DNA of 5,801 nt from an uncultured Bacteroidales bacterium. GTDB lineage: Bacteria; Bacteroidota; Bacteroidia; Bacteroidales; Paludibacteraceae. Below the pieces are notes generated by a model, which did no database searches, had not been told where the DNA came from, and worked only from the letters and a program-made list of their open reading frames with translations. Made by a program: the position numbers and the translations under genes. Every line of letters starts with the position of its first letter. Within the stretch, counting starts at the first letter, position 1. The stretch is taken from positions 1 to 5,801 of the forward strand of contig CALCUH010000177.1 of assembly GCA_937907165.1 (NCBI GenBank). The letters run 5' to 3'. Positions 1-5,801 of the stretch are shown here, piece by piece.

Positions 1-778
1 TTTCAAAAAGCCAATCCATGAAATCAGACGCGCTGACAGCCATATCCCAAGTCTCATCATGCTTCGTATCTTGGTATCGAACCACATCAGATCCATTCGA
101 ATTACCGTTTAAGACGGGCTCCAAATCATTTACGTATTGTTTAGGTACAATTTTGTCATCCGCACCGTAATAGACACGGACAGGCACTTTTTTCTTCTTC
201 ATACGCATAGGCTCAATCACACCAGAAACAGCTACTACGGCTGAATACATTTTAGGGTTGCGAGCCGCAAGATCTAGCACTCCGAAAGCACCCATGTCCT
301 TCCCGACCAAATAAATACGGTTCACATCAATTTCATTCTCCTTCTTCATGAAATGTTTAATCAGTTGTTCGACGATGATGCTACTCTTCGTCTGCTCCGG
401 ATTTTCACGAAGTACTATGGATTTGTCGTCCAATTTATCATAAATAGCCCACGAATCATCTTCCGGGCATTGCGGCATGATAACCACTGCAGACTGGTAA
501 TTTCTTGCCTCTTCGCTCATGTATAAATATGAGCCATATTTAAGTTGCATTATATTGTCGTCGCCACGTTCCTCTTCACCATGAAGGAAGACAAACAATG
601 GGAATTTCAACCCTTCGACGCCATACCCCTTCGGGAACATAATACGATATTTGAGCACATCACCTTGGTAATGATACTCTCTCGGATAATAATGCTCAGC
701 CGCATATTCGTTCTCCTCGGAGAATGCGCAGAATACCACTGACAGCAGCAATATAAGTGTTAATTTTAGTCTAACCAT
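1..778 (-). CDS. Secreted alpha/beta-hydrolase (esterase / predicted-peptidase type), Asp in place of the nucleophile Ser; 3' end cut by window edge
   Basis: Reading the minus strand from the ATG at 778-776 gives an open frame of 259 codons that continues past base 1. Residues 1-20 look like a Sec signal peptide: a short basic start (MVRLK), a hydrophobic core to about residue 19, and a likely signal peptidase I site after AFS (20). Cys17 has no proper lipobox because Phe precedes it. The mature part follows the alpha/beta-hydrolase plan of COG4099-like esterases. LHGEEERGDDN (65-75) matches the family's oxyanion strand LHGxGERGxDN. LVGKDMGAFG (157-166) is the nucleophile elbow, ADDKIVP (206-212) carries the acid Asp208, and KHDETWD (239-245) carries the candidate His240. 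The elbow has Asp161 where Ser is expected, so the usual serine hydrolase chemistry is doubtful. It could be a binding pseudoenzyme or use an Asp nucleophile; the substrate is unknown. The gene diverges from pheT. The signal peptide supports the start chosen. Confidence 0.86.
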   Translation of the reverse strand, partial: MVRLKLTLILLLSVVFCAFSEENEYAAEHYYPREYHYQGDVLKYRIMFPKGYGVEGLKFPLFVFLHGEEERGDDNIMQLKYGSYLYMSEEARNYQSAVVIMPQCPEDDSWAIYDKLDDKSIVLRENPEQTKSSIIVEQLIKHFMKKENEIDVNRIYLVGKDMGAFGVLDLAARNPKMYSAVVAVSGVIEPMRMKKKKVPVRVYYGADDKIVPKQYVNDLEPVLNGNSNGSDVVRYQDTKHDETWDMAVSASDFMDWLFE

Positions 779-825
779 AACAAGAAAATCGTATTTTAAA
801 AATCAGCGTTTAGCCATATTAAATA

Positions 826-858
826 CAAAGATAGGTAAATAAAAGAGAATGATTGCAA
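826..858 (-). promoter_or_regulatory. Predicted Bacteroidota-type promoter for the hydrolase gene
   Basis: On the minus strand, TATCTTTG (833-826) is an exact match to the Bacteroidota -7 consensus TAnnTTTG. A TTG (858-856) lies 22 bp upstream as a -33 element, slightly longer than the usual 19-21 bp. Transcription would begin near 820, giving a leader of about 40 nt before the ATG at 778. That leader shows no clear Shine-Dalgarno sequence, as is common in this phylum. The position and orientation fit the divergent hydrolase gene. The call rests on consensus matching only. Confidence 0.55.
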
Positions 859-1077
859 TTCTAACAATTATTTCGGCAGGGTATCCATATTTCGTATCGA
901 CAAAACTTATCAAATGGGAAAAACAAATTAGCGTTAATAAAAATGAACAATAAAAAAGACCGACTGACCTAAATATATTAGAAGCGAAAAATGCAAAAAA
1001 ATTAGAGAATATTTATTAAATTCGCGTTTTTAAATGGAGATAGGCATAGTCGCCGGTCGAATAAAAAGTTTTTAGGA

Positions 1078-3543
1078 ATGAATATTTCATACAATTGGTT
1101 GAAAAAGTATATCAATCTTGATATCGAACCAGAGGAAGTTTCAAAGACACTTACGTCAATCGGACTAGAAGTGGAAGGATTGGAAGAAGTTCAATCCATC
1201 AAAGGAGGATTGGAAGGTTTAGTAATCGGAGAAGTATTGGAATGCGCGGCACATCCGGATTCTGATCACTTGCATGTTACTAAAGTGAATATTGGCGAAG
1301 GCGAGCCTCTTCAGATTGTATGCGGCGCCGCAAATTGCCGTACAGGTCTAAAAACAATTGTTGCGACAATCGGAACTAAATTATATGAAGGCGACAATTG
1401 TTTCACCATCAAGAAATCGAAGCTCCGCGGCGTGGATTCTTACGGAATGCTCTGCGCAGAAGACGAGATAGGAATCGGCACCAGTCATGATGGAATCATC
1501 GAATTGCCTGCTGACGCTGTCGTCGGAACTCCCGCTAAAAAATATTACGGTGTCGAAAGCGACTACGTGATTGAGGTTGACATCACGCCAAACCGTATCG
1601 ATGCCGCTTCACATTACGGCGTGGCACGCGATTTGGCGGCATATTTCAAGCTGCACGCACCAGGCAAATACCAATTGACCAAACCAGACGTTAGTGCATT
1701 TAAAGTGGACAATAATAGTTGCCCGGTTAAAGTATCCGTAGAGGACACAAAGGCATGCATTCGCTACTCTGGCGTCTCCATTTCCAACGTTACCGTCAAG
1801 CCATCTCCAGAATGGATGCAAAACGCATTGAAAGTGATTGGGTTAAGACCAATCAACAATATCGTGGATGCGACCAATTATCTTTTGCACGCTTTGGGGC
1901 AGCCGCTTCACGCATTCGATTTGGACAAAATGTCCGGCAAACACATCATCGTAAAGACTTTGGCTGATGGCACGAAGTTCACGACGCTCGACGGAGTCGA
2001 GAGAACTTTGACCGCAAACGACTTGATGATTTGTGACGAAAAAGGCGGCGCTTGTTTGGCTGGCGTTTTCGGCGGCTTGGATTCGGGTGTAACTGACTCG
2101 ACCAAGAACATATTCATCGAAAGCGCATGCTTCAATCCTGTATATGTCAGAAAAACTGCGCGTCGTTTCGGGTTGAGCACGGATGCCTCCTTCCGCTACG
2201 AGAGAGGCTGCGATCCTAACAATACATTGTATATTTTGAAATGCGCCGCATTGCTCATCAAAGAATTGGCAGGCGGAGAAATTTCATGCGAAGTGTTCGA
2301 CAACTATCCGAACCCAGTGTCATCATTCCCTGTCGAATTGTCCTACAATAAGATCAACACACTCGTAGGCAAGGAACTCAAGGAAGAAGAGGTCAAGACG
2401 ATTCTTTCAGGTTTGGAAATCGAAATCAAGAAGGAAGAGAACGGTGTATTATCACTTGCGGTGCCGACTTATAGAGCCGACGTCACAAGAGACGTGGACG
2501 TCATCGAAGATATTCTTAGAATATATGGCTATGATAATGTGGAAGAGGGTCTATCACTCTCCTCCTCCATCGCATATTCTCCGAATCCGAACAGTCTAAA
2601 ACTTCAAAACCTAATTTCAGAGCAATTGACAGGTTGTGGATTCAACGAAATCCTAAATAATTCCCTTACTAAGGTTTCTTATTATACGGATTTGGCTAAA
2701 TTCCCGGCAGAGAACTCTGTTATGGTAATGAATCCGCTTAGTGCAGATTTAGGTTGCATGCGTCAGACGCTTCTCTTCGGAGGTCTTGAAAGTGTCGCTT
2801 TTAACGTCAACCGAAAGAATGCGGATGTGAAATTCTATGAGTTCGGAAACTGCTACCATTTGGATCCGAGCAAGCAATCCACTGAAGAAGCTCCATTGAA
2901 GCCTTATACGGAGGATTTTCACCTAGGCATGTGGATTTCCGGAAACAAGACATCACAAAGTTGGGTCGCAAAACAAGAGAAGAGTTCTTTCTACCAGTTG
3001 CGCGCATACGTCGACAACATCCTTGAAAGACTCGGTTTCAATAAAAAGAGACTCGTTTACGGAATTTATGAGGACGATTTGCTCTCTGAAGGTTTGACTA
3101 TCATGACCAATACGGGGAAACTAATCGCTACTCTGGGTGTCGTTTCTAGGAAAGCATTGAATATGTTCAGTTTGGACAACAACGTATTCTACGCTGATAT
3201 GATATGGAACAATATTCTTTCCGAATTAAAGAACCACAAGGTGACTTATTCAGACATCTCCAAATTCCCTGAGGCCAAGAGAGATCTCGCCTTGTTGATT
3301 GACCAAAAGATCACCTTCGCCGACATTACAAAAGTAGCGATGGAGACGGAAAAGAAACTAATTAAGAACATTTATCTTTTCGACGTGTACGAAGGCAAAA
3401 ATTTGGAATCAGGCAAGAAATCATATGCAGTGAGCTTCATTCTTCAAGACGAAGCTAAAACGATGACGGATGCGCAGATTGATGCGATCATGAACAAATT
3501 GATGAAGAATTTCGAGACAAAATTGAGTGCGAAAATCCGTTAA
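1078..3543 (+). CDS. pheT: Phenylalanine--tRNA ligase beta subunit
   Basis: This complete 821-residue protein is the usual length for bacterial PheT. With PheS it forms the cytoplasmic alpha2beta2 enzyme that charges tRNA-Phe; beta binds tRNA and hydrolyses mischarged Tyr-tRNA-Phe. The domains run in canonical order. The N-terminus begins MNISYNWLKKYINLD. An EMAP/OB-type tRNA-binding domain spans about 42-155 (HPDSDHLHV, VCGAANCRTG). The B3/B4 editing domain spans about 215-398, with GQPLHAFD (274-281) and LSTDASFRYERGCDP (366-380). The B5 domain spans about 415-485, with the acidic YRADVTRDVDVIEDILR (465-481). A catalytic-like core (about 490-715) and a C-terminal FDX-ACB domain (about 727-821) follow. 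His278, Glu348, Thr368 and Ala370 appear to match known E. coli editing-pocket residues (Thr368/Ala370 = E. coli Thr354/Ala356), so editing looks intact. The start is the family-typical one, with a weak AGGA just before it. pheS is not adjacent: a divergent gene lies upstream and a terminator downstream, so pheT is probably monocistronic. Confidence 0.98.
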   Translation: MNISYNWLKKYINLDIEPEEVSKTLTSIGLEVEGLEEVQSIKGGLEGLVIGEVLECAAHPDSDHLHVTKVNIGEGEPLQIVCGAANCRTGLKTIVATIGTKLYEGDNCFTIKKSKLRGVDSYGMLCAEDEIGIGTSHDGIIELPADAVVGTPAKKYYGVESDYVIEVDITPNRIDAASHYGVARDLAAYFKLHAPGKYQLTKPDVSAFKVDNNSCPVKVSVEDTKACIRYSGVSISNVTVKPSPEWMQNALKVIGLRPINNIVDATNYLLHALGQPLHAFDLDKMSGKHIIVKTLADGTKFTTLDGVERTLTANDLMICDEKGGACLAGVFGGLDSGVTDSTKNIFIESACFNPVYVRKTARRFGLSTDASFRYERGCDPNNTLYILKCAALLIKELAGGEISCEVFDNYPNPVSSFPVELSYNKINTLVGKELKEEEVKTILSGLEIEIKKEENGVLSLAVPTYRADVTRDVDVIEDILRIYGYDNVEEGLSLSSSIAYSPNPNSLKLQNLISEQLTGCGFNEILNNSLTKVSYYTDLAKFPAENSVMVMNPLSADLGCMRQTLLFGGLESVAFNVNRKNADVKFYEFGNCYHLDPSKQSTEEAPLKPYTEDFHLGMWISGNKTSQSWVAKQEKSSFYQLRAYVDNILERLGFNKKRLVYGIYEDDLLSEGLTIMTNTGKLIATLGVVSRKALNMFSLDNNVFYADMIWNNILSELKNHKVTYSDISKFPEAKRDLALLIDQKITFADITKVAMETEKKLIKNIYLFDVYEGKNLESGKKSYAVSFILQDEAKTMTDAQIDAIMNKLMKNFETKLSAKIR

Positions 3544-3564
3544 TACTCGAAGATTTAATCATAT

Positions 3565-3598
3565 AAAAAAGGGAATCCGTAACGGATTCCCTTTTTTT
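3565..3598 (+). terminator. Intrinsic terminator after pheT, symmetrical (potentially bidirectional)
   Basis: A perfect 9-bp stem, GGGAATCCG (3571-3579) with CGGATTCCC (3583-3591), has a 3-nt TAA loop and is followed by seven T residues (3592-3598). Six A residues (3565-3570) precede the stem, so the helix can extend by A:T pairs and the reverse strand also reads as hairpin plus U-tract. It starts 22 bases after the pheT stop codon and should separate pheT transcription from tig. Confidence 0.93.
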
Positions 3599-3760
3599 GT
3601 TACCTCAAAAAATCACAAAACACGTTCCGTTCCCTAAGCGATTTTACACGACATTCCAAGATATCATAAATAACTAATTAGAATACAACGAATTACATAA
3701 AACAGAGTAATCGAGTAATATGGATGACGGAAATAAATCTGAAACGCACAATATTCATAG

Positions 3761-3775
3761 ACAATTTTGAATTGT
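3761..3775. repeat. Small inverted repeat overlapping the -33 region of the tig promoter
   Basis: ACAATT (3761-3766) and AATTGT (3770-3775) are perfect 6-bp inverted arms around a TTG centre. The right arm contains the TTG (3772-3774) proposed as the -33 element of the tig promoter. It could be a regulator half-site pair, but short AT-rich palindromes arise easily by chance in this composition. No binding protein can be named. Confidence 0.25.
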
Positions 3776-3802
3776 TGTATATAAAAAAAATAATTACCTT
3801 TG
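3772..3802 (+). promoter_or_regulatory. Predicted Bacteroidota-type promoter for tig
   Basis: TACCTTTG (3795-3802) matches the -7 consensus TAnnTTTG exactly. TTG at 3772-3774 lies 20 bp upstream, the ideal spacing for the -33 element; a second TTG at 3775-3777 would give 17 bp. Transcription would start at about 3808, leaving a leader of roughly 35 nt before the tig ATG. The leader is A-rich (AAAATTAACAAT just before the start) and lacks a Shine-Dalgarno sequence, typical of highly expressed genes in this phylum. This is the best promoter in the window. Confidence 0.75.
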
Positions 3803-3841
3803 CACCCTGAATTTCAAAGATAAATCATTAAAATTAACAAT

Positions 3842-5209
3842 ATGAATATTGCTAGAAAAGACATCGACGCTACAAACGCGATCATCACAATGCAAGTTGT
3901 GAAGGCTGATTATGAAGAAGCGGTGGAGAAATCACTCCGCAAATACAGACAAAGAGCTAATATCCCAGGATTCCGTCAAGGAAATGTTCCTATGGGCATG
4001 GTTAAGAAGATGTTCGGGAAAGCCGCTATGGCAGATGAAATCAACAACATTATTTCAGAGAAGTTGATGGATTACATCAAAGAGAACGATATCAAAATTT
4101 TGGGTGAACCACTTCCTAACAAAACCGAGCAAAAAGAGATTAACTTTGACAATGACGAAGATTTTGAATTCAAATTCGACATCGCTATCGCTCCTGAGAA
4201 CAAGTTGGTGTTGAGCGATAAAATCAAGGCTCCTTACTATGAGATCGAGGCTAGCGAAGATATGATCAACAATGCGATTAAATCTTTCCAAGATCGTTTC
4301 GGTTCGTACGAAGACGCTTCAGACGTTGTTGAGTCTGATGTTGTGAAGGGAGATATCGTTGAGATGCGTACCAAGACAAAAGAAAAAGAAGACGGCATTA
4401 AGGCAGAAGAAGCTGTTCTTTGCCCTAAATATATGAAGGATGCAGACCAAAAAGCACTTTTCGTAGGTGCTAAAGTTGGTGATGCGATCTCTTTCAATCC
4501 TAAAAAAGCTTTCGAGAACGAAGGAGAAATCGCTTCCCTTTTGAAAATCAAGAAAGAGGATGCTACAAACGTTGACGCAGACTTCAAGTTCACAATAAAG
4601 AGCGTGACTCGTTTCAAATCAGCTGACTTGAACCAAGATTTGTTCGACAAAGCGCTTGGTGAAGGTGTTGTAAAAAGCGAGGCTGAATTCAAGGCACGTG
4701 TGGTAGATGATTTGAAGAAGTCACTCTCTATGGATAGTGATTACAAATTGTTGGTCGACGCACAAAAGATATTGTCAAAAGAGGCATTCGGGGACGCCGC
4801 ATTCCCAGATGCATTTTTGAAACGCTGGGTTTCTGAGACAAACGAAAACATCAAGGCGGAAGATCTTGAGGCACAATATCCTATGATGTTGGAGGATTTG
4901 AAATGGCAGCTCACCAAGAACAAGATCGCTACCGAGAACAAAGTTAAGATCGAGGAAGGTGACATGATGGGCTTCGCAAAGAAGACCGCTCAAGCTCAAT
5001 TCGCACAATACGGTATGGCTTCTGTTCCTGACGACATGTTGGAGAACTACGCAAAAGAGATGTTGAAGAAAAAGGAATCAGCTCAACAAATCATGGATCG
5101 CGTTTTGGACGAGAAAGTCATGGATGTTGTGAAATCTAAAATCAAATTGGATGTAAAGAAAGTTTCCGTTGAAGAATTCAACAAGTTGTTCGAAGAACCA
5201 GGAAAATGA
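3842..5209 (+). CDS. tig: Trigger factor, ribosome-associated chaperone with a degenerate PPIase-like domain
   Basis: This complete 455-residue protein is close to the usual trigger factor length. Trigger factor docks beside the ribosomal exit tunnel and shields nascent chains in the cytoplasm. The N-terminal ribosome-binding domain (about 1-115) contains IPGFRQGNVPMGMVKKMFG (41-59). Its GFRQGNVP (43-50) is the ribosome-binding signature, corresponding to E. coli GFRKGKVP, with Phe44 and Arg45 at the same positions. The middle region (about 160-258) sits where the FKBP-type PPIase domain belongs and still ends in DFKFTIKSVTR, resembling its last strand. It lacks the GQGRMIPGFEDGIKG-type active-site segment, so isomerase activity is unlikely. 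The C-terminal domain (about 262-455) is long, Lys/Glu-rich and helical, forming the chaperone cradle. The ATG at 3842 lies about 35 nt from the predicted transcription start, and the protein aligns from residue 1. clpP follows after 127 bp. Confidence 0.96.
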   Translation: MNIARKDIDATNAIITMQVVKADYEEAVEKSLRKYRQRANIPGFRQGNVPMGMVKKMFGKAAMADEINNIISEKLMDYIKENDIKILGEPLPNKTEQKEINFDNDEDFEFKFDIAIAPENKLVLSDKIKAPYYEIEASEDMINNAIKSFQDRFGSYEDASDVVESDVVKGDIVEMRTKTKEKEDGIKAEEAVLCPKYMKDADQKALFVGAKVGDAISFNPKKAFENEGEIASLLKIKKEDATNVDADFKFTIKSVTRFKSADLNQDLFDKALGEGVVKSEAEFKARVVDDLKKSLSMDSDYKLLVDAQKILSKEAFGDAAFPDAFLKRWVSETNENIKAEDLEAQYPMMLEDLKWQLTKNKIATENKVKIEEGDMMGFAKKTAQAQFAQYGMASVPDDMLENYAKEMLKKKESAQQIMDRVLDEKVMDVVKSKIKLDVKKVSVEEFNKLFEEPGK

Positions 5210-5228
5210 TCTTTTTATCTATAAAATC

Positions 5229-5262
5229 AATCCCGGCAACGAAATTTGTCGGGATTTTTTTT
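5229..5262 (+). terminator. Intrinsic terminator after tig
   Basis: An 11-bp stem is formed by AATCCCGGCAA (5229-5239) and TTGTCGGGATT (5246-5256), with one G-U wobble and a 6-nt loop. It is followed by a tract of eight T residues (5255-5262, the first two also in the stem). It lies 20 bases after the tig stop codon. It should end or reduce tig transcription before clpP, so the two genes may not be a simple single operon despite their adjacency. Confidence 0.88.
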
Positions 5263-5293
5263 GGTTTTATATGAAAAAGTTTTATTATCTTAG
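5261..5293 (+). promoter_or_regulatory. Weak candidate promoter for clpP
   Basis: TATCTTAG (5286-5293) matches TAnnTTTG at all but one fixed position. A TTG at 5261-5263 lies 22 bp upstream, overlapping the end of the tig terminator T-tract. The predicted leader would be about 35-40 nt before the clpP ATG. A promoter here is expected from the terminator just upstream, but the mismatch and the long spacer make this only a candidate. Confidence 0.3.
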
Positions 5294-5336
5294 TAAGCAC
5301 AAATAGAGGATAAAGACAGTTAAATTAAAAACAGAA

Positions 5337-5801
5337 ATGATTAACAAAAACGACTTTAGAAAATATGCGGTTGGGCATCTCGGAATGAACGGATTAGCGT
5401 TAGACCAATACACATCCCATATTTCAGACAGCTATATATCGCCAAGCATTTTGGAAGAGCGTCAACTAAACGTAACACAAATGGACGTTTTTTCCAGATT
5501 GATGATGGACCGCATAATATTTCTCGGAACCGAAGTGGACGACTATTCAGCCAATGTGATCCAAGCACAATTGCTCTACTTGGACTCTGCAGATCCCGGG
5601 AAAGATATCTCTATTTATTTGAATACGCCTGGAGGTTCCGTTTATGCGGGGCTCGGCATATACGACACGATGCAATACATCGGATGCGATGTGGCGACCA
5701 TCTGCACTGGCATGGCGGCTTCCATGGGCGCCGTATTGTTAGTTGCAGGTACTAAAGGGAAACGTTCCGCATTGAAACATTCCCGCATCATGATTCATCA
5801 A
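5337..5801 (+). CDS. clpP: ATP-dependent Clp protease proteolytic subunit (5' part, cut by window edge)
   Basis: 155 codons are open from the ATG at 5337 to the window end, roughly 70% of a typical Bacteroidales ClpP of about 220 residues. ClpP forms the tetradecameric serine protease chamber that degrades substrates unfolded by ClpX or a similar AAA+ partner in the cytoplasm. Visible family marks are ILEERQLNVTQ (39-49), VFSRLMMDRIIFLG (51-64), the oxyanion-side TPGGSV (97-102), TGMAASMGA (124-132) with catalytic Ser129, and HSRIMIHQ (148-155) with catalytic His154. The catalytic Asp lies beyond the edge. The N-terminus is longer than the mature E. coli enzyme, and residues 1-30 may include a propeptide or the family's extended N-terminal segment. 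The start is supported by the A-rich leader and by similarity of FRKYAVGHLGMNG to Bacteroidales ClpP N-termini. It lies next to tig, a common arrangement (tig-clpP-clpX). Confidence 0.98.
   Translation, partial: MINKNDFRKYAVGHLGMNGLALDQYTSHISDSYISPSILEERQLNVTQMDVFSRLMMDRIIFLGTEVDDYSANVIQAQLLYLDSADPGKDISIYLNTPGGSVYAGLGIYDTMQYIGCDVATICTGMAASMGAVLLVAGTKGKRSALKHSRIMIHQ

Noticed and set aside
728..730. Cys17 of the hydrolase as a lipoprotein attachment site
   Set aside because: The preceding residues are V-V-F; Phe at -1 does not fit the lipobox, while AFS just after gives a reasonable signal peptidase I site.
545..742. A 65-codon plus-strand open frame
   Set aside because: It lies entirely opposite the signal-peptide-bearing hydrolase gene, has no family resemblance and has no promoter or start context of its own.
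1017..1024. TAAATTCG as a pheT -7 element
   Set aside because: It has one mismatch to TAnnTTTG and no TTG at 17-23 bp upstream; too weak to annotate as a feature.
780..1077. T-box or other riboswitch upstream of pheT
   Set aside because: There is no T-box motif, no specifier-loop-like structure and no terminator hairpin before the start codon. T-box control is also not typical of this phylum.
3599..3760. Possible RNA gene or mobile-element remnant in the AT-rich pheT-tig spacer
   Set aside because: I found no tRNA-like cloverleaf, direct repeats, long inverted repeats or coding remnant. It looks like ordinary spacer.
3720..3770. A 16-codon plus-strand frame (ATG to TGA) in the pheT-tig gap
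   Set aside because: It is too short, lies upstream of the predicted tig transcription start, and shows no leader-peptide-like codon run or following attenuator.
4237..4692. A 151-codon minus-strand open frame inside tig
   Set aside because: It is antisense to a well-supported trigger factor. Its Ser/Phe/Ala-rich composition is what the complement of a Lys/Glu/Asp-rich gene gives. Other antisense frames in pheT, tig and clpP were rejected for the same reason.

Overview
The window looks like a chromosomal housekeeping segment from a member of the Bacteroidota, most likely order Bacteroidales. Four things point there. The best promoter-like signals match the Bacteroidota sigma-factor consensus (TTG, about 20 bp, then TAnnTTTG). 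Coding starts lack strong Shine-Dalgarno sequences and sit in A-rich leaders. The PheT and ClpP proteins have Bacteroidales-like sequence, including the ClpP stretches ILEERQLNVTQ and VFSRLMMDRIIFLG. Finally, a trigger factor gene lies directly upstream of clpP.

Layout: (1) 1-778, minus strand, is the 5' part (259 codons) of a secreted alpha/beta-hydrolase of the esterase / 'predicted peptidase' type, running off the left edge. Its nucleophile-elbow serine is replaced by aspartate. (2) 779-1077 is a divergent intergenic region. It holds a good promoter candidate for the hydrolase but no convincing one for pheT. (3) 1078-3543, plus strand, is a complete pheT encoding the phenylalanyl-tRNA synthetase beta subunit. 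It is followed by a strong, symmetrical intrinsic terminator. (4) 3544-3841 is intergenic: after the terminator it is AT-rich with no gene, and ends in a good promoter for the next gene. (5) 3842-5209, plus strand, is a complete tig (trigger factor) with a degenerate central PPIase-like domain, followed by a second intrinsic terminator. (6) 5337-5801, plus strand, is the first 155 codons of clpP, running off the right edge just after the catalytic histidine.

Functionally, tig and clpP form a protein folding and turnover neighbourhood: a ribosome-bound chaperone next to the proteolytic core of ClpXP. In related genomes clpX usually follows, but it would lie outside this window. pheT serves translation and appears to be its own transcription unit, because a divergent gene rather than pheS lies upstream. 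I saw no mobile elements, CRISPR arrays, tRNA or rRNA genes, phage genes or defence genes. Nothing here amounts to a new biological system; the most unusual feature is the Ser-to-Asp change in the hydrolase.
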